The notes: generated by a model not told the origin, from the letters alone. Shown: positions 45,187 to 53,572, counted from the stretch's first letter. The stretch is 64,000 nt of DNA from Embleya sp049739465 (GCF_049739465.1 NZ_JBMHHY010000019.1:124001-188000); one strand, 5' to 3'. A program made the numbers and translations.

Positions 45187-45967
45187 CCCAGGCCCCGTAT
45201 CGGGTTGTGATCAATCTGTGGGATTCGTCGTCAAGGCGGGCTCGGTCCGGTGGACGGTCTTGGTGTGACGCGAGAGCAACTGACGGACCTGGAGTGGGAG
45301 TTCGTCGAGTCGTACCTGGCGATCGGTGGGTTCGGTCCGTATCCCGAGCGGCTGCGGGGGCAGTTCGAGGGCGTGGTCCGGAGGTTTCGGACGGGTGGGC
45401 GGTGGCGTGGGGTGCCGGAGCGGTTCGGTGCGTGGTCGAGCGTCCACCATCGTTTTCGGCAGTGGCGCGACGCCGGTGTCTTCGAGGCCCTGTCGGAGGG
45501 CCTGATCGCGGAAGCGGCGAAGCGGGGCGGGGTGGACCTGTCGCTGGTGAGTGTGGACTCGACCACGGTCCGGGCGCACCACGACGCCGCCGGGATGCGT
45601 CTCGATCCCGACACGCTCGCCGCGCTGGGGAAGGCCGCCGCGGAGGAGGGGAAGGCCCGGGAAAAGGGGGGCGGCGCGGAGGGACGAGAAGGGAACGGGG
45701 CGGGATTCGACCCGGGGCGGGAGGAACGACGGCGTGTCCGGCGCCGGCACCGGGTCCGGCCGAGGGCCGCCCTGCTCGGGCGCTCGCGGCGCGGGCAGAC
45801 CTCGAGGATCCACCTCGCCCAGGCTCAAGGCCCGGCGCGGCATCGCCACCGGATACGACAAGAGCCCCGAGAGCTACCTCGCCGGCCTCCACCTACGCGC
45901 CGCGATGATCTGGATCGGCGACCTCGGTAGGAGCACCTGTTGATCGCAACTGGATACGCGCCCTGGG
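45187..45967 (+). mobile_element. IS5-family insertion sequence, internally deleted
   Basis: Bounded by imperfect 34-bp inverted repeats (left 45187-45220, right 45934-45967), both containing CCCAGG, CGTATC, GTTG and GATCAA blocks in register. It encloses one transposase gene missing its catalytic middle. The length is 781 bp; intact relatives would be a few hundred bp longer. The right end is nearly identical to the fragment at 49284-49393. No obvious target duplication was identified. Confidence 0.8.
45265..45943 (+). pseudogene. IS5-family transposase, core deleted and frameshifted
   Basis: The first part is intact: LTDLEWEFVESYLAIGGFGPY, the DUF4096-type start, then VSVDSTTVRAHHDAAGM with the first catalytic Asp, and on to GRSRRGQTSRIHLA near 45815. 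The sequence then jumps to LKARRGIATGYDKSPESYLAG and ends RSTC. Intact relatives have about 100 residues between these points, including the second Asp and the Glu of the DDE triad. The two halves are also in different frames. The element can therefore move only with a transposase supplied in trans. Confidence 0.82.
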
Positions 45968-45970
45968 TGG

Positions 45971-46360
45971 TCAGGTGCGGGCGAGGGGGCTGGGTTCGTC
46001 GATGACGTAGCGCCAGGTGCCGTCGGGTTGGCGGCGGGCGACTTCGAAGGATGTGCCGGTGGTGTCGACGCGGGTGTCTCCGGCGGCGTCGGTGGGGGTT
46101 GTCGAGGTGAAGCGCCAGTCGGAGGAGAGCAGGGCGAGGTCGCCGGTGACGGCGATGTCGCGGGTGTGGAGCCGGAAGATCGGGCGGTGGGCCAGGAGGT
46201 CGGCCAGGTGGGCACGGATGGCGGCGACTCCGTGCAGGCGGCCGGTGGTTCCGGTGAAGACGGCGGCGTCCTCGTAGCAGGCGGCGAGGGTGTCGAGGTC
46301 GCCGGCGTTGAAGGCGGCGGCGTAGTCGGTGTGCAGGTCCTGCGGGGTGCGCGCGGGCAT
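45971..46360 (-). CDS. NTF2/SnoaL-like fold protein
   Basis: A 129-residue cone-fold protein of the YybH/SgcJ kind. The pattern LHTDYAAAFNAGDLDTLAACYEDAAVFTG, LHGVAAIRAHLADLLAHR, then VTGDLALLSSDWRF and a final WRYVIDEPSP is typical. These small proteins act as hydrolases, cyclases or ligand binders; no catalytic residues can be singled out here. The start follows GGAG. It lies 94 bp downstream of the AraC gene on the same strand and may be co-transcribed with it. Confidence 0.85.
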   Translation of the reverse strand: MPARTPQDLHTDYAAAFNAGDLDTLAACYEDAAVFTGTTGRLHGVAAIRAHLADLLAHRPIFRLHTRDIAVTGDLALLSSDWRFTSTTPTDAAGDTRVDTTGTSFEVARRQPDGTWRYVIDEPSPLART

Positions 46361-46454
46361 GGATGGGCTCCTGGGTTTGGATTGGGGCGGTTCAGGGCTT
46401 TTCGCGGTTGTTGGGGATTGTTCGGGCGGATCGAGGTGGTCGACACCGAGGACG

Positions 46455-47372
46455 CTATCGGTGGTCGTGGTTGGCGTCTTGTAAGGAATTCACCTCGCCG
46501 TGCGCGGCGGGATCAGCCGCCGGATCTCCTACCGCATCCGCTTCGGTCACGCAGCCACACGGCAACGCGCCCCGGACATATCGCCCGGGGGTGGTTCCGA
46601 CGAACTCCCGTAGATCCCGGGCGAAATGGGCTCGGTCGTGATAGCCCGCCGCGAACACCGCCTGATCGACGCGTCCATCGGCGCGGATGTCGCGCAGGGT
46701 CCCACGCAGCCGCAACAGCCGGGCCAGGGTCTTGGGTGGGTGGCCGAGTTGACGATGGAACATCCGGATCAGGTGCTGGTGGCTCCAGCCGACCTCGTCG
46801 GCCAGTCGCCGTACCGGGATCCGTCCGCCGGTCTCGGTCAACCGCGCCCACGCCCGGGTCACCTCGGGTGCCGGCGAACCGCCGTGTTCGGCCCGGCCCA
46901 CCGCGAACTCCCGCAACAGGTCGAACCGTTCCACCCATCCCGCCGCTTCCCGCAACCGCGCCGCCAACTCCAGTGCGGCAGGGCCCAGCACATCCGACAA
47001 ACCCGTTGCCGGCCGGTCGAGTTCGGCCAACGGCAGCCCCAGCACCCGATATGCCCCCGGCGGGGTCAGCGTCAACGTGACCCACGCACGCGGCCCCGCG
47101 TCGATCGTTGGCGACGCGACCGGCGCCGACCCCGCGTACCGCAGCCCGGCGGCGGTGACGAAGCCGGCCGACGTCTCCGTTCCACTCGCGAACAAATTGA
47201 TCACCACGGACACCGAGGGCTCCGCCGGCACGATCAGCCCACCGCGCAGCCGGGCAACCTCGGTACCGCTGCACCCCTCCCCCGCCAACACCCCACGCAG
47301 CAGACCGTCCGCGTGCGCGCCCCGCCTGGCGTCCACGATCCGCCGAGCCCCCGGCAAGCCCATCGCGGGCAC
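46455..47372 (-). CDS. AraC family transcriptional regulator
   Basis: A 305-residue regulator with an N-terminal cupin-like sensing half (SVSVVINLFASGTE and PPGAYRVLGLPLAELD) and a C-terminal double HTH: IPVRRLADEVGWSHQHLIRMFHRQLGHPPKTLARLLRL and VDQAVFAAGYHDRAHFARDLREFVGTTPGRYV, the AraC signature. It resembles the AraC protein at 59727-60644 in layout. A Cys/Asp-rich tail of 30 residues follows the HTH. The likely target is itself and the downstream NTF2-like gene. Confidence 0.9.
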   Translation of the reverse strand: MPAMGLPGARRIVDARRGAHADGLLRGVLAGEGCSGTEVARLRGGLIVPAEPSVSVVINLFASGTETSAGFVTAAGLRYAGSAPVASPTIDAGPRAWVTLTLTPPGAYRVLGLPLAELDRPATGLSDVLGPAALELAARLREAAGWVERFDLLREFAVGRAEHGGSPAPEVTRAWARLTETGGRIPVRRLADEVGWSHQHLIRMFHRQLGHPPKTLARLLRLRGTLRDIRADGRVDQAVFAAGYHDRAHFARDLREFVGTTPGRYVRGALPCGCVTEADAVGDPAADPAAHGEVNSLQDANHDHR

Positions 47373-47704
47373 CCCCGATCGTTTGTCGAGGCCGCCGACC
47401 GCAGGCGACCTTCGTACCGGGCAGTCTGCCCTCGAACGGGCGCACCCGCCCTCGGATATCGAGGCGGCCCGCGGGTGCCTACATCCGGGGGTGCCCGGGT
47501 GCCGGACGGCCTCGGCATCGAATTCGACGGCCCGGGAGGGCGAACGGGGACGGGGCCGGCGGCTCCCCGCGCCTCCTGGGTTGCGTAGCGGTCGAGCCGG
47601 TGCCTCACGTAGCGGCGAGACGCCCCCTGGTCGCTTTCAGCCCGCACGGGGCCGCTCAATGATCAGCCGCCTGCCGTGACGGTCCGGCCGGGGCGTTGCG
47701 TGGG
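47373..47704. other. intergenic region, no gene seen
   Basis: 332 bp between the AraC start and the DUF5937 regulator stop. It should contain the AraC promoter. Only shadow frames are visible. Confidence 0.35.
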
Positions 47705-48901
47705 TCAGGAGAACCTTCGGGATCGTGAAGGTGTCGGGCGCCTCCTCGGGTGCAAGGTTTCCGCCTCCCGCTCCACCGCCGGGCCGTGGTGTCGGGGTCG
47801 ATGCCGTGGGCACGCGTCCGAACCGGCCCGGACGACGACTCGTCGACCGTTCGGATCCCGCACCGGTCGGTCGGCGCGGTGGGCGGTCAGGTCCGGTGGT
47901 CGGCTTCGGTGAACAGATGGCGGGTTCTGGAGGTCTGGGCGTAGGTAGAGGGTGTGGTGGCGGGAGCGGGTTCGGGTGACCAGGCCAAAGCGGTACAGGA
48001 TGCCCAGGTGGTAGGAGACCGTGCTCGCCGCGAGGTAGTGGCGCTCGGCCAACTCGGCCGTACTGCGCGGGGTTTGCAAGTCGAGCAGGAGGCGCGCGCG
48101 GGTGGCGCCGAGGAGCGCGCGGGTGGGCGGGGACTCGGCGCCGTCGGCGTCGGGGCCGCGCCGGACCGGATAGGTGAGCATCGGCTGACGGCGTTCGGCG
48201 GCACCGAGGGGCACCGAGTCGACGGTCACCCGCAGGTCCGGGTTGAACGCCGAGGGGACCAGGACGAGTCGCGTGGTGCCGGGGATGTCGCAGTGGAAGC
48301 GGCTGAGCACCCGCACGTGGTCCTCGTGCCACGTCACCCGCGGGTGCAGGCCGGCGAGCCCGGCGGTAATGCCCTCCCGGGTGATCGTCTCCGCCCGGTG
48401 GGCCAGGTCCGCTTCCATCCGGGCGCGGAGCGTCGTCCACTGCGGGCCGACGGTGACCTGCCACAACCGATGCAGTTCGGCGGCCATGCGTTCGGAGACG
48501 GCATGTTCACCGCACTCCAGCAGATCCAGCAGTTCCCCGGGGACCGGACGACCCATCAGGTTCTCGGTCGGGTTGCCCCGCACCATGATCCCGATCTCGG
48601 TGCGCAGTCGCGCGGCGTCGACCGTGGCGACCGCGTGCAGTTCGTCCTGGATGGGTGATTCGTAGGTCGGCGGCTCGGGTTTGACGAAGTCCGGGACGTA
48701 GTCACACGGTTCGCCGAAGAGCGCTGCCAGCAGGGTCAGCCGGCGGTCGCGCACCACCTCCGCGACCATGGCCCGACGGCTCGCGGTGCCGCCCCGGGCG
48801 CCCGTGCACAGCAGGCGGAGCAGGTCGACCGCGGTGTGCAGCGGTGAGATCGCGAACCGTGTCCTCCCGAGCGCCGCCGCGTCCATGGACATGCGCAACA
48901 C
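47705..48901 (-). CDS. DUF5937/ArsR-like winged-helix regulator with C-terminal extension
   Basis: A 398-residue paralogue of the regulator at 6615-7580: same N-terminus length, RFAISPLHTAVDLLRLL, same order of segments (YVPDFVKPEPPTYESPIQDELHAV) and the same winged helix (ATRARLLLDLQTPRSTAELAE, then LAASTVSYHLGILYRFGLVTRT). It differs by about 80 extra C-terminal residues, rich in Arg, Pro and His (from NPPSVHRSRPPDL on), that look like read-through of non-coding DNA after loss of the original stop codon. Half-operator ATGATTCGAT lies 80 bp upstream (48982-48991), and the full composite operator lies at 49206-49230. GTG start. Confidence 0.83.
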   Translation of the reverse strand: MLRMSMDAAALGRTRFAISPLHTAVDLLRLLCTGARGGTASRRAMVAEVVRDRRLTLLAALFGEPCDYVPDFVKPEPPTYESPIQDELHAVATVDAARLRTEIGIMVRGNPTENLMGRPVPGELLDLLECGEHAVSERMAAELHRLWQVTVGPQWTTLRARMEADLAHRAETITREGITAGLAGLHPRVTWHEDHVRVLSRFHCDIPGTTRLVLVPSAFNPDLRVTVDSVPLGAAERRQPMLTYPVRRGPDADGAESPPTRALLGATRARLLLDLQTPRSTAELAERHYLAASTVSYHLGILYRFGLVTRTRSRHHTLYLRPDLQNPPSVHRSRPPDLTAHRADRPVRDPNGRRVVVRAGSDACPRHRPRHHGPAVEREAETLHPRRRPTPSRSRRFS

Positions 48902-48981
48902 GTCGTTTCCCGTCTCTCGTCTCGCGTCGGTCGGGTGCGCCGCAACCCGCGCCTGCCGCGTCGGGGCATCACTCGAACGTC

Positions 48982-48991
48982 ATCGAATCAT
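48982..48991 (-). promoter_or_regulatory. half-operator upstream of DUF5937 regulator gene
   Basis: Read toward the gene it is ATGATTCGAT, matching 10 bases of the composite operator at 6568-6592. It lies about 80 bp before the start codon. Confidence 0.4.
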
Positions 48992-49205
48992 GCGCCGGCG
49001 CACCGATCGCGGCGCTTTCCGGGAGCGGGCCGAAAGCTCTCGTGCGGGCGTCGGTGTGTAGGCGTCGATCGGGAGAGATATCGCGAACACGACCGCTGCG
49101 AGCTTCCCGCGCATATTCACGATTCTCCGAATCGGTGGTCGAAGGTGCGCTCCGGACCTCCGGGAATCGGGCCCGGATCCAGTGAATCGAACGCCGGGAC
49201 GACCG

Positions 49206-49230
49206 TCGAATGATTCGATCAGATTCGAAT
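49206..49230 (+). promoter_or_regulatory. composite operator, second copy
   Basis: TCGAATGATTCGAT, a 4-bp gap, TTCGAAT: identical to 6568-6592 except in the gap. It points rightward, away from the regulator gene 305 bp to its left and toward the IS fragment that begins 54 bp to its right. A gene that once stood to the right may have been replaced. Confidence 0.65.
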
Positions 49231-49283
49231 TCGCGACGGATTTCCGACCCCGTCGAGCCGCGGCGCGGACCCGGAACCGGCCA

Positions 49284-49393
49284 CAAAACCCCCGAGAGCT
49301 ACCTCGCCGGCCTCCACCTCCGCGCCGCGATGATCTGGATCAAAGACCTCAGCCGCAGTACCTGTTGATCTCAACTGGATACGCACCCTAGGG
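49284..49393 (+). mobile_element. 3' fragment of the same IS5-family element
   Basis: Encodes PESYLAGLHLRAAMIWIKDL then RSTC and the right terminal repeat (CAACTGGATACGCACCCTAG), closely matching the end of the IS at 45187-45967 and in the same orientation. The left part of the element is missing. Confidence 0.8.
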
Positions 49394-49674
49394 CCAGTCC
49401 TATGGGCGGCTCACGAACTGCCAGGTGGTGTCTGCAAAGTGAGGGCGCGGGAACACGGGATCCGGGATCCAGGATCCAGCGCCAGGAACCCACCTCGGAA
49501 CATGTCAGGAACCCACCTCGGAACATTCCTCGCCACCGCCCGCAAACCCCTCGCCCCCCGCAGGAACTCGCAGTGGTGGGAGCAGTGTTGGGCGCAGCGC
49601 TGGGGCGCAGCCGAACGCGAGCGACCCCGTGCTGCTCTGTTGTGCCGGCGGGACGGCGCCGCTCGATGAATGTT
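49394..49674. other. intergenic region, repeat-rich
   Basis: No gene seen. It holds three GGATCC-type repeats (49457-49476) and the 21-bp repeat pair described separately. Plus-strand frames here look non-coding. Confidence 0.35.
49483..49526. repeat. 21-bp direct repeat, 23-bp period
   Basis: Two exact copies of a 21-bp word beginning CAGGAACCCACCTCGG (49483-49503 and 49506-49526), next to the IS fragment. Confidence 0.85.
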
Positions 49675-49971
49675 CTACAGGTCCAGGACCGCGCGCAGGG
49701 CTTGGTCGACGCGTGCCATCACGGTGGGGTCGACGGCGCCGACGAGCTTGGCGTCGTCGAAGCGCGTGGTCCGCAGGTGTTGAATGTTGACGGCTACCGC
49801 GGTGCACGCCAACGGCTCGTCGAGGACGACGGACATGGCGGTGTCCGGGTAGCGCCCGGCGGGGTGCAGCACGATCGCCAGCAGTGCGGCGTAGGCCTGT
49901 TCGAGGCCGTCGAGGGAGACGATCAGGACGTCGCGGCCGTCGCCGAGCGTCCAGATCTCGCCTCGCCTCAC
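49675..49971 (-). CDS. PemK/MazF-like toxin
   Basis: A 98-residue protein with the start of a PemK/MazF fold (RRGEIWTLGDGRDVLIVSLDGLEQ, where RGEIW and the following strands form the barrel), a middle Asp/Glu region and a final VDQALRAVLDL helix. MazF-type toxins cut mRNA; catalytic residues cannot be assigned with certainty, because the family is divergent. GTG 49971 overlaps the antitoxin stop (GTGA), which fixes the start. Confidence 0.72.
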   Translation of the reverse strand: MRRGEIWTLGDGRDVLIVSLDGLEQAYAALLAIVLHPAGRYPDTAMSVVLDEPLACTAVAVNIQHLRTTRFDDAKLVGAVDPTVMARVDQALRAVLDL

Positions 49972-50150
49972 AGGGCGTCGCCCTCGTCGCACAGTTCCTC
50001 GCCCAGGCCGAGCGCGGCGAGTCGGCGGGCGGCGTCCAGGACGGCCTGTCGGCGGGCGGCGCGCACGATGTACGCGTTCAGGGACATGCCCGCCGCTGCC
50101 GCGCCCGCGCGGATCGAGGCGTCGAGGTCGTCGGGGATCCGCAGCGTCAT
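49968..50150 (-). CDS. ribbon-helix-helix antitoxin
   Basis: A 60-residue protein that is almost entirely an RHH/CopG fold: MTLRIPDDLDASIRAGAAAAGMSLNAYIVRAARRQAVLDAA, then a short acidic end (GEELCDEGDAL) that could neutralise the toxin. ATG 50150 or the ATG three codons earlier (50159) may be used. Overlaps the toxin gene by GTGA; preceded by the operator palindrome at 50172-50190. Confidence 0.82.
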   Translation of the reverse strand: MTLRIPDDLDASIRAGAAAAGMSLNAYIVRAARRQAVLDAARRLAALGLGEELCDEGDAL

Positions 50151-50171
50151 CACCGTCATGCCACCACTCTA

Positions 50172-50190
50172 GCCACCGTCTAGCGGTGGC
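50172..50190. promoter_or_regulatory. toxin-antitoxin operator
   Basis: GCCACCG-TCTAG-CGGTGGC, a perfect 7-bp inverted repeat, 13-22 bp upstream of the antitoxin starts. RHH antitoxins repress their operon through such sites. Confidence 0.6.
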
Positions 50191-50215
50191 ATGAAGTGGT
50201 GGTATGAAGTGGTGG
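50191..50215. repeat. 13-bp tandem repeat next to TA operator
   Basis: ATGAAGTGGTGG occurs at 50191-50202 and 50204-50215. The GTGG core also recurs in the operator and downstream to 50235. The rest of 50216-50667 holds no gene I can support. Confidence 0.7.
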
Positions 50216-50667
50216 CGGAGGTGGTGGCGGAGCGTGCCTCGGTCGTCACGGCCGACCGACGAGCCCGAACGTCCCACCGATCCGGCGGAGCTCCGCCGGC
50301 GGGTACGCGGTCCCTGGTCTCGCGCCGGAGCTCGCGCAAGAAGTCCGCCATCACCCGCGATGAGCGGCGCGCCGGGGCGATGTTTGCGGCAGCCGTCTCT
50401 GGGGTTCCCGGTCACCGAACGCGATCTCGACCAAGCCCGGCCCACGTCGTCCGGCCGTTCCCGTACCGGGCGGGAAGCCCGGTACGCCGCCGCGTGAAAC
50501 GTGAAAGGGGCCACCGGTGCGGGTCGATCGGGAAGTCCCGGGAGGCGGCGGCTCGTTGCCGCGCTCCATCGGAGGAGACGGGTCGGCGGGCCCGGGCCGA
50601 GGTCTGCCTGCGCCGAGGAGGTGACCTACGCCGGGCGCGGGGTGGCGGCCCGGCGTCGTGCCCGGGC

Positions 50668-51537
50668 TCACAGGAGGTGTGCGAGGGGTAGTGCCGCGAC
50701 GTCGGCGGCGGGGCGGGAAAGATACAGGTCGGTGTGGTAGTAGCCGTCCGCTTCCTTGCCGGCCGGGTGCAGGCCGTTCGCGGCCAGGGCGGCGAACGTC
50801 GCCCGGCGTTCGGCGCTGCCGGTGAAGCGGCGCTGCCGGAAGCTGCGGGCATGGAGCTTTTCCGTTACCAGGCCCGAGCGCGCCATCAGGTCGGCGACCG
50901 GCCGGTAGGGCACGGTGCGCAGGACGAACGCCGCGACCCAGGGCGGGCGCGGCGTGCAGGCGAGGAGTCGGGTGAAGGTGGCGGTGAAGATGTAGCCGAC
51001 GCCGCCCGTGACGGTGATCAGGTCGGCTCCGGCCAGGGCCAGGCGCAGCGCCGGACTCGGTTCGGTGACTTCGAGGTTCTCCGCGAAGGCGTGTTCGAGC
51101 AGGCCGGTCGTGTGGGCGTATGCGGTGGCCCGGGCCGCCGTGTCGATGCCCGTCACCCGTGCGGGTTCCGGTCGGCGGCGGTCCGTGAAGAAGGCCCGGT
51201 CGTCGGCCGCCAGGTGTCGGGCCGACAGTGCGGCAAGGTGCGGGGATGTGTACCGGGCGTACAGGTCGGCCAGGGACACCCGGTGGTTGAGGAGCGCGGC
51301 GTTGATCCCGTAGGAGCAGCACAGGTCGACCACGGTCGGCGGCGTCCGTTCGGGGTGCAGCCGGCCCAGGGCGGCGGCCAGTGCGCGAAACACGGCCTGG
51401 CCGTGGTGGGGAACCTGATAGTCGAGGCGGCCGAGTGTGGCGAAGTACGGCCGGGGGTCGGGGCGGTCGTAGATGGCGCCGAAGTCTGCCTTGCCCCAGT
51501 CGGTATGCGAGAGGCTGCTGCTCGATCCCGCTGCCAT
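50668..51537 (-). CDS. SAM-dependent methyltransferase-like protein
   Basis: A 289-residue protein with a Rossmann-type start of a class I methyltransferase (TVVDLCCSYGINAALLNH in place of the usual VLDxGCGxG), then VTGIDTAARATAYA as the ribose-binding strand and LAGADLITVTGGVGYIFTATFTRLL as the motif II-IV region. The modified glycine motif makes activity uncertain. ATG 51537 has AGGAGG 6 nt upstream. It is divergent from the photolyase gene, 555 bp apart. Confidence 0.75.
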   Translation of the reverse strand: MAAGSSSSLSHTDWGKADFGAIYDRPDPRPYFATLGRLDYQVPHHGQAVFRALAAALGRLHPERTPPTVVDLCCSYGINAALLNHRVSLADLYARYTSPHLAALSARHLAADDRAFFTDRRRPEPARVTGIDTAARATAYAHTTGLLEHAFAENLEVTEPSPALRLALAGADLITVTGGVGYIFTATFTRLLACTPRPPWVAAFVLRTVPYRPVADLMARSGLVTEKLHARSFRQRRFTGSAERRATFAALAANGLHPAGKEADGYYHTDLYLSRPAADVAALPLAHLL

Positions 51538-52092
51538 GGGTGGCCTCCTGACGTACGTCGCGGGGGAAGTACCGGACGGCCGCGGCCACGTGGGCCGGGC
51601 TCCGCGCGGCCGGCGACCCACGGCCCCCACTGTGACCCGACCGGCGGCCGGCGGCACCCGGAGTTCCGCCGATCGCCGCGTCGGGCCACGCGGAGCCGTG
51701 GACGAGATCGTGTCCATCCCGCCCCGCGGCGGCCTACCGGTTCCCCCCGCTCGGCGGTACGGGACAGGCGGGCGTCGGACGTGGCGCCGCGCATCGCGGC
51801 CGCGAGGAGTGGTTTGTCGGCGTAGGGGGTGGTGCGTTCGCGCGCGCAGCCGGCCGGGCGGGCCGGCGGGGGACGGCCGGATCGTCGAGGTAGGGGAGGT
51901 GGGCGGTGCCCGGTTTCCGGCGTCCGGTCGCGTCGGGCAACGGATTCGGCGGCGGCGGGCCGATACTCGAACGACAGCCGGGTGTCGAACGGTCCGGCTG
52001 GGCCGAGTACGCGCTCCGCACCGGCGGCTTCCTGCCGCTGCCGCCGCCCCACGCCCCGGCATCCCCGAACCCACCGACCCCGAGGCCCGCCG
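51538..52092. other. divergent intergenic region, no gene seen
   Basis: 555 bp of GC-rich DNA between the methyltransferase-like gene and the photolyase. Long frames on both strands have shadow-like Arg/Pro/Ala composition. Promoters for both flanking genes should be here; no clear light-regulator (LitR/CarH-type) site was recognised by eye. Confidence 0.35.
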
Positions 52093-53412
52093 ATGACCGT
52101 AGCGATCGCCCTGTTCACCCAGGACCTGCGTCTGCACGACAACCCCGTTCTGCATGCCGCCGCCCTCGCGGCCGATGAGGTCGTGCCGTTGTTCGTGTGC
52201 GATCCCGCCGTCCTGGCGGCGGGCTTCGCCGCCCCCAATCGGCAGGCGTTCCTCACCGAGTGCCTCGCCGATCTGGACGCCTCACTGCGCCGCATCGGCT
52301 CCCGTCTGATCGTGCGCCGCGGTGACACCGCCGAGCGGGCGGCCCAAGTCGCCGCGGAGGCCGACGCGGCCACCGTGCACGTCGCCGCGGGCGTCAGCAC
52401 GTTCGCCCACCGGCGCGAGGAACGGCTGCGTGCGCTGTTCGGCTCCCGGCTTCACGTCCACGACGCCTCGCTGACCGTGGTCGGAGCGGGTCGGATCACC
52501 CCGGCCGGTCGCGACCACTACGCGGTCTTCACCCCCTACCACCGCGCCTGGCAGCAGGCGCCCCGTCGCACGGTCCTGGACGCGCCCCGGAAACTCGCCA
52601 CCCCGAGCAACATCGGCGGCGACGATCCGATCGCCGGCCGCCCGCTCTCCCCCGCCCTGCCCCGCGGCGGCGAGACGGCCGCCCGGGCACGATGGCGGCA
52701 CTGGGACATCGACGCGTACGCCGACGTGCACGACGACCTCGCGGCCGACGCGACTTCCAGGCTCTCCCCCTACCTCCACTTCGGCTGCCTCTCCGCCACC
52801 GAACTCGCCGTGCGCGCCCTGGAACGCGACGGCGAGGGAGCGCGGGCGTTCGTGCGGCAACTCGCCTGGCGCGATTTCCACCACCAGGTGCTCGCCGCAC
52901 GCCCCGACGCCGCACGCCGCGACTACCGCCCCAGGGGCGACCACTGGCACCGCGACGACCGCGAGGCCGAGGCCTGGCGACAAGGCCGCACCGGCTATCC
53001 GATCGTCGACGCCGCGATGCGCCAACTCGCCCACGAGGGTTGGCTGCACAACCGCGCCCGGCTGCTGACCGCGAGCTTCCTCGCGAAGAGCCTGTACTTG
53101 GACTGGCGGATCGGCGCCGCCCACTTCCTGTCCCTGCTGGTCGACGGCGACGTTGCCGACAACCAGCTCAACTGGCAGTGGGTCGCGGGCACCGGCACCG
53201 ACACCCGGCCCAACCGGATCCTCAACCCGCTGCGCCAGGCCGACCGTTACGACCCGGACGGAGCCTACGTGCGCCGTTGGCTGCCCGAACTCGCCCATCT
53301 GCCCGGACGGACCGTGCACCGCCCCTGGCTGCTCGCGCCCGACTACCCGGCCCCCATCCTCGAACCGGACGCCCTTACCATCCGGTTCCGGCACGCCCGG
53401 GCCCTGGACTGA
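52093..53412 (+). CDS. phr: deoxyribodipyrimidine (CPD) photolyase
   Basis: Uses blue light and FAD to split UV-induced pyrimidine dimers. The 439-residue protein has the N-terminal antenna domain (TVAIALFTQDLRLHDNPVL) and the C-terminal FAD domain: RLSPYLHFGCLSATEL, AFVRQLAWRDFHHQ, TGYPIVDAAMRQLAHEGWLHNR, then DVADNQLNWQWVAGTGTD and NRILNPLRQADRYDPDGAYVRRWLPEL. All of these are class I photolyase signatures. ATG 52093 gives the normal start. The hairpin at 53439-53462 follows. Confidence 0.95.
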   Translation: MTVAIALFTQDLRLHDNPVLHAAALAADEVVPLFVCDPAVLAAGFAAPNRQAFLTECLADLDASLRRIGSRLIVRRGDTAERAAQVAAEADAATVHVAAGVSTFAHRREERLRALFGSRLHVHDASLTVVGAGRITPAGRDHYAVFTPYHRAWQQAPRRTVLDAPRKLATPSNIGGDDPIAGRPLSPALPRGGETAARARWRHWDIDAYADVHDDLAADATSRLSPYLHFGCLSATELAVRALERDGEGARAFVRQLAWRDFHHQVLAARPDAARRDYRPRGDHWHRDDREAEAWRQGRTGYPIVDAAMRQLAHEGWLHNRARLLTASFLAKSLYLDWRIGAAHFLSLLVDGDVADNQLNWQWVAGTGTDTRPNRILNPLRQADRYDPDGAYVRRWLPELAHLPGRTVHRPWLLAPDYPAPILEPDALTIRFRHARALD

Positions 53413-53438
53413 GCCCGTCATCCGGTGAGTCGCGTGAA

Positions 53439-53462
53439 CCCGCCCGTGCCGGCACGTGCGGG
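53439..53462. terminator. hairpin after photolyase
   Basis: CCCGCCCGTGCC pairs with GGCACGTGCGGG with a single mismatch and essentially no loop. It lies between the convergent photolyase and aldo/keto reductase genes; a second GC palindrome follows near 53540. Confidence 0.5.
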
Positions 53463-53572
53463 TGGGTGGCGGGGGCGCGGGCCCGGCCCGGCTCGGTTCT
53501 CGGGTCCGTGGTCCGGTCGTGGTCGTGGATTGTGTCCGGCCGGCGCGGCCGGCGGAGCGCGCCGGGCCGGTT

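Noticed and set aside
46028..47080. Plus-strand open frame across NTF2-like and AraC genes
   Set aside because: Gly/Val/Arg/Pro-rich shadow frame, opposite two recognisable genes.
42300..50200. CRISPR array next to cas3
   Set aside because: Looked for regularly spaced 28-37 bp repeats with unique spacers around cas3; only isolated duplications and IS ends were found.
50169..50354. 61-codon minus-strand frame starting MMADFLRELRRET
   Set aside because: Runs through the toxin-antitoxin operator and repeats, with no ribosome binding site; probably chance.
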